Below, one piece after another: positions 54,956 through 62,656 of a stretch of 64,000 nt of DNA (its first letter is position 1; the number at the start of each line of letters is the position of its first letter). The notes under the pieces were generated by a model that made no database searches, was not told the origin of the DNA, and worked only from the letters and a program-made list of their open reading frames with translations. The stretch is taken from the NCBI GenBank assembly GCA_963789165.1, contig CAWBJP010000014.1, forward strand, positions 1-64,000, given 5' to 3'. The DNA comes from CAWBJP01 sp963789165 (GTDB taxonomy: Bacteria; Actinomycetota; Acidimicrobiia; IMCC26256; BP-133). The position numbers and the translations under genes are program-made.

Positions 54956-56059
54956 TCAGCTCACCTCGGGCTCACCGAAGCGGATGGCCACACCGCCCAG
55001 GAACAGGGCGATGCCGGCCAGCAGCAGCTTGGTGGCCAGGCCCCCGCCGGTCTTCGGCAGGTTCTCCTGCCCGACGGCGCTGACGTCCGACGGCACGGTG
55101 GCGGAGGTGGCGGCCGCGCCCTGGCCGCCGGAGCCGCCGGCCGCCTGGCCACCAGGGTCGGACGAGGTCGTGGTGGTCGCGTCGCTGGCACCCCCCACCG
55201 AAGAGGTACTCGACGTCGTACTCGATCCGCCGCCCGTGCTGGTGGTGGTGCTGGAGCCGGGTGCCGACGACGTTGTGGTCTCCTCAGCCTCCGTCGTCGT
55301 CGTGGTCTCCTCAGCCTCCGTCGTCGTCGTGGTCTCTGGAGCCTCCGTCGTCGTCGTGGTCTCTGGAGCCTCCGTCGTCGTCGTGGTCTCCGGAGCCTCC
55401 GTCGTGGTCGTGGTCGGCGCCGTCGTCGTCGTCGTACTCGACGTCGTCGTACTTGACGTCGTCGTACTCGTCGACGTCGTACTCGACGTCGTCGTACTCG
55501 AACTCGTCGTACTCGTCGACGTACTCGAACTCGTCGTACTCGACGTCGACGTACTCGACGTCGTAGTGATCGCCGTCCCCTCCGGGCACCCGGTCCCCAG
55601 GTTGAAGTGCCGGTGGCTGTTCCCACCGCCCTGAGCCTCGATGGCCATCGACGCCCCGTCGACGATGCTCGGATACTGGATCGTGTAGGTGCCGGTCAGC
55701 GCGTTCTGCCAGCGGGCACCGTTGTGACCGATGGGCCCTTGGCCACTTTGCTGGCCGTTACCGGAGGGACCGGTGGCACTGGTGAAGGCGGTCCCTTCCG
55801 TCGGGCAGGAGATGATCTTGACTTCCTGCGGCGTGTCCCCGCTCAGGTTGAAGGTGAACGTCGTCGTGTTGCCGCTGGTGGAGCGACTCCCGGTGACGGT
55901 GAAGCCCGTAATACTGGTGTCGTCGCTCGCGAAGGCCATGGAGCTGAACAGCCCGGTCAGCATGGTGAGGAGGCCCATGACCATCAGCACATTGCCCACC
56001 CGGCGCGGAGCGACGTGCACGAGAGTCCCCTTCCGTCGACGGCGCTTCGGGTTCTCCAT
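54956..56059 (-). CDS. Thr/Ser-rich surface protein with LPKTG sorting motif
   Basis: Up to 367 residues (ATG at 56059; a GTG at 56020 after GAAGGGG is a good alternative and agrees with the paralogue at 44870). Signal/anchor segment RRVGNVLMVMGLLTMLTGLFSSMAFA, a folded domain (about 45-175; FTVTGSRSTSGNTTTFTFNLSG, SHRHFNLGTGCPEG), then a stalk of STSST/TTSS and ETTTTTEAP units, and a C-terminal NLPKTGGG followed by a hydrophobic helix and IRFGEPEVS. LPKTG is a sortase substrate motif, though the tail after the helix is acidic rather than basic. No sortase gene is in the window. Stalk DNA at 55270-55570 is highly repetitive. Confidence 0.78.
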   Translation of the reverse strand: MENPKRRRRKGTLVHVAPRRVGNVLMVMGLLTMLTGLFSSMAFASDDTSITGFTVTGSRSTSGNTTTFTFNLSGDTPQEVKIISCPTEGTAFTSATGPSGNGQQSGQGPIGHNGARWQNALTGTYTIQYPSIVDGASMAIEAQGGGNSHRHFNLGTGCPEGTAITTTSSTSTSSTTSSSTSTSTTSSSTTTSSTTSTSTTTSSTTTSSTTTTTAPTTTTTEAPETTTTTEAPETTTTTEAPETTTTTEAEETTTTTEAEETTTSSAPGSSTTTSTGGGSSTTSSTSSVGGASDATTTTSSDPGGQAAGGSGGQGAAATSATVPSDVSAVGQENLPKTGGGLATKLLLAGIALFLGGVAIRFGEPEVS

Positions 56060-56211
56060 TGGCCCCGAAACGACTCCCGCACGTTAGCGGCTGTTCACTG
56101 ACAGTGACAAGCGCTGGGCGGAGGCGACCCGGGCTGGCCCCGGCGCAAAGGCCGTCCGTAGGCTCCGCGTGATGACGAGCCCGCCACCCGGCCCAGAAGG
56201 GTGTCCCCGGC

Positions 56212-56637
56212 ATGACGGACGGCTGCAAGTTCTGCGCCATCGAGGCGGGAACTGCTCCGGCCCAGGTCGTGCTCGAGGGTGAGTCGACGCTGGCCTTCCT
56301 CGACCACCGGCCGGTATTCCCGGGCCACACGCTGCTGATCCCCCGCCGCCACATCGAGACGCTTCCCGAGCTGCCCGATGAGCTGCTGGGGCCGCTCTTC
56401 GCCGACGCCCGCCGCATCGCCGCCGCCATGGAGGGCGGCTTCGGCGCCCACGGCACGTTCGTGGCCATCAACAACCGGATCTCCCAGTCGGTGCCCCACC
56501 TGCACGTCCACGTCGTGCCCCGCCACCGCAAGGACGGCCTGCGGGGGTTCTTCTGGCCCCGCACCCGCTACGCCGACGACGCCGACGCGGCCGGCGTGGC
56601 GGCCCGGGTGCGGGCCGCTATCCAGGCCCTGGCCTGA
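56212..56637 (+). CDS. HIT-family nucleotide-binding protein
   Basis: A 141-residue histidine-triad protein. The zinc-like cysteine pair CKFC lies at the start; FLDHRPVFPGHTLLIPRRH and the catalytic triad in SVPHLHVHVVPRHRKDG define the family. HIT proteins hydrolyse or transfer nucleotides such as AMP-lysine, ADP-sulfate or dinucleoside polyphosphates; this branch (Hit/Aph1-like) is widespread and its substrate here is unknown. ATG at 56212; the 3' end overlaps the converging oxidoreductase gene by 20 bases. Confidence 0.88.
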   Translation: MTDGCKFCAIEAGTAPAQVVLEGESTLAFLDHRPVFPGHTLLIPRRHIETLPELPDELLGPLFADARRIAAAMEGGFGAHGTFVAINNRISQSVPHLHVHVVPRHRKDGLRGFFWPRTRYADDADAAGVAARVRAAIQALA

Positions 56638-58164
56638 GGCCTGCGTCCTCCAGGACGGCCTGGGCGGCGTTGCGGCCGTTGACGGCCATGACGCTGCCGC
56701 CGGGGTGAGTGCCGGCACCACAGAGGTAGAGACCGGGCACGGGGGTGCGGGGGCCGAAGCGCCGGTCCCACATCTGGTCGGGGAGGATCTCGCCCTGGAA
56801 GATGTGCCCGCCGGTCAGGCCGATGCGGCCTTCGACATCGGGAGGGCCGAGCACCTGGCGTTCGAGGATGCACTCCGCCACGTCCGGTGCGAACTGGGCG
56901 ATCCGGGCCAGGGCCGCATCGGCGATCTCCTCCCGCCGCCCGTCCCAGTCCCCCTCGGCCAACTGGTACGGGGCGTACTGGGCGAAGACGCTCATGGTGT
57001 GGGCCCCGGCCGGCGCCACCGACGGGTCGTAGGCGCTCTGGAAGTACAGCTCGCACCAGGCCGGCACCGCTTCTCCCCGGCGAGCCGCCTCCGCTGCCGC
57101 CTGGGTGGCGTCGATGCCCGAGGTGATCTCCACCATGGCCCGGTGGGGCTCGTCCCCCGCCCGTGCGGCGGTGAAGCGCGGTAGGCGTGACAGGGCGCAG
57201 TTGACCTTGAGCACCGGGCTCTGGCTCCGCCAGGCGCCGACCCGGGCGGCGAAGTCTGCCGGGACCGCGCCTTCGACCAGTCCGAGCGTCCTTTGGGATC
57301 GGCGTTGGCCACCACTGCCTCCGCCCGCACCAACTCGCCGGCCTCCAGGCGCACGCCCTCGTCCGGAACGATGGCGGCCACCTCGGCGCCACAGTGGATG
57401 ACCGCCCCGGCCTCGGTGGCCGCCTCGGCCAGGATCAGCGACACACGACCGAGACCGCCCTCCACGTAGCCCCAGGCGCCGGCGCGGCCCTCCAGCGCCC
57501 CAAGACAGTGATGGGCGTGGACCCAGGCCGTGCCCGGGTCCCGGGGCCCGGCGAAGGTGCCGATCACGCCCTGGCCGTGGAGAGCGGCCCGCAGGCGCTC
57601 GTCGGTCACGTGGCGCTCCACCACCTCGGCGATGGAGGCCTCGAAGACGGTCTCCACCAGCTCGGCGTCGTGGCCCAGCCGCTCCTCCACCTCCGCCCGG
57701 TCCGGCGCCGGACCGAGCCAGGTGTCGCTGCCCTCGGTGTAGGACCCCCGGAGCAAGGCCCGGATGCGGGCGAAGAGGGCGTCGTAGGCCAGGTAGCCGT
57801 CGACGTCGCCGGGCGACAGCTCGGCGACGGCGGCCGCCGAGCGGGCCGGGTCGTCCCACCCCGTCAGCGACGTGCCGTCCGGGAAGGGGCACCACATGTG
57901 GGGATCGACGAAGGCCACCCGCAGGCCCCGCCGGCGGAGGCCGAGCTCCTCCACCACCAGCGGGTGGAGGAGGCCGACGAGGTAGGCACAGGGGGAGACG
58001 ACGAAGCGGTCGTCGGAGAAGGGCCGCTCCAGCGTGGCCGCGCCGCCCACCTGGTCCCGCCGTTCCAGCACCAGCACCGAGCGCCCGGCCCGGGCCAGGT
58101 AGGCCGCCGCCGTCAGGCCGTTATGACCGGCGCCGACGACGACGACATCCCAGGTGCGGTTCAG
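56618..58164 (-). CDS. CrtI/phytoene-desaturase-like FAD oxidoreductase, frameshifted
   Basis: About 515 residues. The dinucleotide-binding motif WDVVVVGAGHNGLTAAAYLARAG is at the very start, followed by GGAATLERPF; the C-terminal FAD motif is TPVPGLYLCGAGTHPGGSVMAVNGRNAA. This matches the PYROXD2/CrtI-like NAD(P)/FAD-dependent oxidoreductases. The frame breaks at about 57295 (AEAVVANADPK to RTLGLVEGAVP). No ATG, GTG or TTG lies before the FAD motif: the first codons after the crotonase stop are CTG AAC CGC, so either CTG initiates or an error hides the start. Coupled to the crotonase gene by overlap. Substrate unknown. Confidence 0.78.
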
Positions 58165-58949
58165 GAGCCCTGCCAGTTGGGTGCCCGCTTCTCGGCGAAG
58201 GCCCGGGCGCCCTCCAGGGCGTCCTTGGAGCCGAACACCTCGCCCATGAGCGGACCCTGCCAGTCCCAGAACTCGTCCGGGCTCTTCGTGAAGCTCTCGT
58301 CGATGATCCGTTTGGAGGCGGCCAGGGCCAGGGGGGCGTTGCGGGCGATGGCCGCGGCGATCTCCTTGGCCGTGGCCAGGGCCTGGCCCGGTTCGGCCAA
58401 CCGGTCCACCAGACCGATCCGGTGGCCCTCCTCGGCGTTCACCGGCTGGGCGGTGAGGGCCATCACGTTGGCCTGGCCCACCCCCACCCGGCGCGGCAGC
58501 CGCCACAGAGCGCCGGCACCGGCGAACAGGCCCACCCCCACCTCGGGGATGCCGAGGCGGGCGTCGCGGCCGGCCACGATGATGTCGCAGGCCAGGGCGA
58601 TCTCGAGACCGCCGGCCAGGGCGAAGCCCTCCACCGCGGCGATGAGCGGCTTGCGGGACGCCTTGACCACGATGCCGGCAAAGCCACGGTCGCCGGCCAC
58701 GGGGAACTCGCCGCTGGCGAAGGCCTTGAGGTCCATCCCGGCCGAGAAGCCCTTGCCCGCCCCGGTGACGATCCCCACTCTCAGCTCGGGGTCCTCATCG
58801 AGACGGAGCATGGCGGCGGCCATGGCCTCGGCCACCAGCCGGTTCACCGCGTTGCGGGCGTCGGGCCGATTGATGGTGATCACCAGGACGGGCCCTTCCA
58901 CGTCGGTCCGGAGAACCTCTTCGTTGCCTCCTTCTTCTGCTGCTGCCAT
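58161..58949 (-). CDS. Enoyl-CoA hydratase/isomerase (crotonase) family protein
   Basis: A 262-residue crotonase-fold protein from an ATG after GAGGAGAGGAG. LVITINRPDARNAVNRLVAEAM, the oxyanion-hole segment GKGFSAGMDLKAF and VEGFALAGGLEIALACDIIVAG are characteristic; GIPEVGVGLFAGAGALWRLPRRVG contains the catalytic Glu position of the hydratases (IPEV). It probably hydrates or isomerises an acyl-CoA. It is followed directly by the FAD oxidoreductase gene, with stop and start overlapping. Confidence 0.88.
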   Translation of the reverse strand: MAAAEEGGNEEVLRTDVEGPVLVITINRPDARNAVNRLVAEAMAAAMLRLDEDPELRVGIVTGAGKGFSAGMDLKAFASGEFPVAGDRGFAGIVVKASRKPLIAAVEGFALAGGLEIALACDIIVAGRDARLGIPEVGVGLFAGAGALWRLPRRVGVGQANVMALTAQPVNAEEGHRIGLVDRLAEPGQALATAKEIAAAIARNAPLALAASKRIIDESFTKSPDEFWDWQGPLMGEVFGSKDALEGARAFAEKRAPNWQGS

Positions 58950-59015
58950 GTCCGCTCCTCTCCTCGGACCCGCCTGCCTACAGCAGCGACCGGGCAGCGT
59001 CCAATCCGGCTGAGG

Positions 59016-61136
59016 TCAGCGCACCGCGGTCATGCCCACCACGGGCTGGTTCAGGACGAGGCTGCCGGTGGAACCGGCGAAATCGGCGTCTCCGAAGGAG
59101 AAGATCCCACCGTCAGAGGCCACCAACCAGTACCCCCGCCCGGTGGGGGTGGAGGCCATGCCCACCACCGGCTTGTTCAGCGGGAGACCTCCGGTGGAAC
59201 CGAAGAAGCCGGCGTCACCGAAAGAGAAGATCCCGCCGTCAGACGCCACCAGCCAGTAGCCAACCCCACTGGGGGTGGCGGCGATGGCCACCACCGGCTG
59301 GTTGAGCGGCCCGGTGGATCCGAGTTGGGGGGCGTCACCGAAAGCGGTGACCTGGCCGTCGCGCCCCGCCAGCCAGTAGCCGCCACCTCCCGGGGTGCCG
59401 GCGATCCCCACGATGGGCTGGAGGGGTCGTGGGGCCAGGGACTCGACCGGGAGCCGGGAAGCGTCACCGTAGGAGAGCACCTCCCCCACCGACGTCACCA
59501 TCCGGTAGCCCTGGCCCGTCCCGGTGGGGGTCATCCCCACCACCGGCTCGGGGAGGTTGAACCCCCCGGCGGACCCGAAGAAGCCGGCGTCACCAAAGGA
59601 GAAGAGGCCCCCGTCGGAGGCCACCATCCAGTACCCGGCGCCGGACGGCGTCGCCGCCATCCCGTTGATGGGACGGTTGAGCTTGCTCGACCCGGTCGAG
59701 CCGTAGAAGGGCGCCTCCCCGAAGGCGAAGATCCCTCCGTCGGAGGCCACCAGGCGATAGCCGATCCGCTTGGGGTCGTCGTCGGCGATGCGTCCGAGGC
59801 CCACGCTGTCGAGCAGGGGGCCGCCCTGGGGGTTGAACAGCGTCAGGGAGAAGGTCTCGTCGACCTCGTCGAGGACGTCCCCCACCACGGGGACGCCCAC
59901 CGTCACCCGGCTCTGCCCGGGTTCGAAGCTCACGATCCCCCCGACGGGGAGGAAGTCGGTTCCCGGCTCCGCCGTGCCCGCGGCGGTGGAGTAGCGCACC
60001 GACACCCCCTCGTCGGTGGGTGAAGCCAGGAACACCGTGAAGGCGGCCTCGACCGTGCCCTCGTTCCCCTCGCCCACCACGGCGTCGGACACCGAGATGG
60101 TCGGGTCTCCGGGGCGGGAGGTCAGGAACGAGCTGTAGGCCGTGTTCCAGTGGCTGGCCAGATAGCTGCCGGGGGGCGGCGCCGGGTTGAAGTAGTCGTC
60201 ACCGCCGCAGTCGAACAGCGCCTCCAGGTCCCCCGGGCACACGTCCTCGATGAGGAGGGCCGTCCCGTCGGAGTAGCACATCCGGTCCGACTCGTCCTGG
60301 CAGTGACCGGCCGGGGTGGCGTGGGGGGCGGCGGGCAGCACCGAGCCGAGGCTGTGCATGAGCTCGTGGGCCTCGATGGACTCACCCCGGTCGGCCAGGC
60401 CCCAGCAGCCCGAATCGATGCGGGCCACCAGGCCGGGCACGTCGTCGGGTCCGTTGTTGGCGTTGTTGGCGTCGGGGGTGTCCTCGGGGTAGTAGGCGGC
60501 GATCCCGCACAGGACGGTGGAGTCCATGAACACCAGGTACTTCCGGTGCGGATCGTCGTAGCCCCGGGCGGCCAGCTCGGCCATGGTGGTGTTCAGGCTG
60601 TCGTCGCCGGCGCTGGACAGCACCACGTTGGCCACCAGCAGCTTGCACCTCGAGTCGGTCACGAACCGGATGTGGCGGGTGGCGCCGTACCGGCCGGCGG
60701 AGGCGTTGAAGATCTGGTCGGTCTGCCCGGCGAAGGCCCGGATCGAGTCCACCACGCTGGCGTAGCGGTCGGGCCGGTGGGCGGGGCGGGCGTAGATGGC
60801 CAGGACCCGGTTCCCGTCGGTGAACCCGTCGTAGCAGCGGATCTGTCCCGGCCCGGGGGAGGCGGCGCTCGACTGGCCGGTGGGCGGCTCGGGGAGGATG
60901 AACCCGGTCCGCGCCTTGCCCGGCTCGAACGGCTGGGAGATGTCCACGCCGTCAGGGGCGGGGTCGGCGCCGTGGGTACAGGCCACCTGCCCCGACGGCA
61001 GCTTGATCGTCTGGAGGGCGCCGCACAGCGGACTGCCCAGGTCGGCACCGGACCCGGGAGCCACTCCACCGGGCAGGACACCGATCAGCAGACCCATGAT
61101 GAGCATGAGCGCGCCACGACGGACAAGGGACAACAT
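59016..61136 (-). CDS. Secreted HExxH metalloprotease-like protein with Calx-beta and WLVASDGG repeats
   Basis: A 706-residue protein from the ATG at 61136, seven bases after GGGGAGG. Signal peptide RGALMLIMGLLIGVLPGGVA. Residues about 60-330 form a domain with EAHELMHSLGSVLPAAPHAT, an HExxHxxG zinc motif of the metzincin kind, and eight or more cysteines. About 345-455 is a Calx-beta domain (ISVSDAVVGEGNEGTVEAAFTVFL, VRYSTAAGTAEPGTDFLPVGG). The remainder is six or seven repeats of the type GYWLVASDGGIFSFGDAGFFGSTGG, found mainly in Acidimicrobiia secreted proteins and expected to form a beta-propeller. It is probably an exported peptidase with a binding propeller; activity is inferred. Confidence 0.8.
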   Translation of the reverse strand: MLSLVRRGALMLIMGLLIGVLPGGVAPGSGADLGSPLCGALQTIKLPSGQVACTHGADPAPDGVDISQPFEPGKARTGFILPEPPTGQSSAASPGPGQIRCYDGFTDGNRVLAIYARPAHRPDRYASVVDSIRAFAGQTDQIFNASAGRYGATRHIRFVTDSRCKLLVANVVLSSAGDDSLNTTMAELAARGYDDPHRKYLVFMDSTVLCGIAAYYPEDTPDANNANNGPDDVPGLVARIDSGCWGLADRGESIEAHELMHSLGSVLPAAPHATPAGHCQDESDRMCYSDGTALLIEDVCPGDLEALFDCGGDDYFNPAPPPGSYLASHWNTAYSSFLTSRPGDPTISVSDAVVGEGNEGTVEAAFTVFLASPTDEGVSVRYSTAAGTAEPGTDFLPVGGIVSFEPGQSRVTVGVPVVGDVLDEVDETFSLTLFNPQGGPLLDSVGLGRIADDDPKRIGYRLVASDGGIFAFGEAPFYGSTGSSKLNRPINGMAATPSGAGYWMVASDGGLFSFGDAGFFGSAGGFNLPEPVVGMTPTGTGQGYRMVTSVGEVLSYGDASRLPVESLAPRPLQPIVGIAGTPGGGGYWLAGRDGQVTAFGDAPQLGSTGPLNQPVVAIAATPSGVGYWLVASDGGIFSFGDAGFFGSTGGLPLNKPVVGMASTPTGRGYWLVASDGGIFSFGDADFAGSTGSLVLNQPVVGMTAVR

Positions 61137-61204
61137 CGAGAACCTCCCCAGGCTCGGCCGGGGCAAGTTTACGTCCCCAGCGGATCAGAGCCGCCAGGAG
61201 CCGC

Positions 61205-62656
61205 TCAGACCGTGAGCACGACCAGGCGGCGCTCCGTCATCTCCCGGGCCGCGTACATGGGCCCCTCGCGGGTGTTGCCCGAGTGGCGGACGCCGCCGTA
61301 GGGCATGTGGTCGGCCCGCCAGGTGGGAACCTCGTTGACCAGCACGCCGCCGAAATCCAGGGCGTCGGCGGCCAGCAGCGCCTTGCCCAGATCGGAGGTG
61401 AACACCCCGGCCTGAAGGCCGAAACGGGTGTCGTTGGCCAGATCCAGCGCTTCGTCGAAGGTCTCGTACGCCTGGACGCCGACCACCGGGCCGAACACCT
61501 CGGCGTGGCTCACCTTCATGTCCGGCGTCACCTCCGAGAGCACGCAGGGGCGCACGACGCTCGCGCCGGCCCGCTGGCCGCCGCAGCAGAGCCGCGCTCC
61601 GGCCGCCTGCGCCTCCCCCACCCAGCCCGCCACCCGGTCGGCCGCCTCGGGCTCGATCAGGGCGCTCACCTCCGTGGCCTCGTCCTGGGGGTCGCCCACC
61701 ACCAGCCGGGACACCCGTTCCACCAGGTCGTCGGTGAACGGCTCGGCCACCGACCGGTGGACCAGGACCCGCTGGACCGACACGCAGGTCTGGCCGGCGT
61801 AGACGTAACCGGCCACCGCCACCTTGGCCGCCGCGGCGCGCCAGTCGGCATCGGGTTCCACGATCACGGGCGAGTTGTTGCCCAGTTCCAGGCTCACCTT
61901 CTTGTCGGGGGCGGCGGAGCGGATCGAGAACCCCACCGGGGGCGAGCCGGTGAAGGTCACCATGGCCACCCCCGGGTGGGTGACCAGCCCCGGCGCCATC
62001 CCGTCGGTGCAGGTCACCACGTTGAGCCAGCCCCGGGGCAGGCCGGCCTCCTCCAGCACGCCGGCCACGGCCAGGGCGGTGAGCGGCGTCACCGGCGAAG
62101 GCTTCAGCACCACCGGACAACCGGCGGCCAGCGCCGGCCCCACCTTGTGGCAGACCAGGTTGAGCGGGAAGTTGAACGGTGTGACGGCCGCCACCACCCC
62201 CACCGGCACCCGCTTGACGAACCCGAGGCGCCCCTCCCCGGCCGGGCTGGCGTCGAGAGGCACCATCTCGCCCGAGAGGGTGCGGGCCACGGCGGCGGAA
62301 AAGCGCAGCACCTCGACGGCCCGGGCCACCTCGGCCCGGGCCGTGCGGATGGGCTTGGCCGCCTCCGCCGCGATCAGGCGGGCGAAGGGCTCCGTCTGAT
62401 CCTCGAGCCGGCCCGCGGCCCGCTCCAGGATCGAAGCCCGGCGGTGGGCAGGGAGGCGGGGGCCACGGTGCCGGTCCAGCGCCACCCCCACGGCCTGATC
62501 GACATGAGCGGCGGTGAGGGCGGGCACGGAACCCACGAGGTGCCCGTCCCACGGCGAGCGGACCTCGAGGACGGCGTCGCCCTCCACCGGCTCACCGTCG
62601 ATGAGGGCGGGCGTCAGCTCGTAGTCGTCGAGCAGGCGGGCGGGTTCAGCTACCAC
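61205..62656 (-). CDS. NAD(P)-dependent aldehyde dehydrogenase
   Basis: A 483-residue ALDH-superfamily enzyme from a GTG that overlaps the stop of the upstream ALDH gene. FVKRVPVGVVAAVTPFNFPLN, VLKPSPVTPLTAL, FTGSPPVG, the general base in KVSLELGNNSPVIV, the nucleophile in YVYAGQTCVSVQRVLV and EVFGPVVGVQAYETFDEA are all present, so it should be active. The LELGNNSPVIV variant is typical of the branch that includes non-phosphorylating glyceraldehyde-3-phosphate, lactaldehyde and sulfoaldehyde dehydrogenases. Oxidises an aldehyde to its acid; substrate not determined. Confidence 0.87.
   Translation of the reverse strand: MVAEPARLLDDYELTPALIDGEPVEGDAVLEVRSPWDGHLVGSVPALTAAHVDQAVGVALDRHRGPRLPAHRRASILERAAGRLEDQTEPFARLIAAEAAKPIRTARAEVARAVEVLRFSAAVARTLSGEMVPLDASPAGEGRLGFVKRVPVGVVAAVTPFNFPLNLVCHKVGPALAAGCPVVLKPSPVTPLTALAVAGVLEEAGLPRGWLNVVTCTDGMAPGLVTHPGVAMVTFTGSPPVGFSIRSAAPDKKVSLELGNNSPVIVEPDADWRAAAAKVAVAGYVYAGQTCVSVQRVLVHRSVAEPFTDDLVERVSRLVVGDPQDEATEVSALIEPEAADRVAGWVGEAQAAGARLCCGGQRAGASVVRPCVLSEVTPDMKVSHAEVFGPVVGVQAYETFDEALDLANDTRFGLQAGVFTSDLGKALLAADALDFGGVLVNEVPTWRADHMPYGGVRHSGNTREGPMYAAREMTERRLVVLTV

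Noticed and set aside
45000..55570. Dense short repeats at 45000-45360 and 55270-55570 resemble a tandem DNA repeat array
   Set aside because: They are in frame and encode TTTTEAP and STSST stalks of two surface proteins, so the repetition is at protein level.
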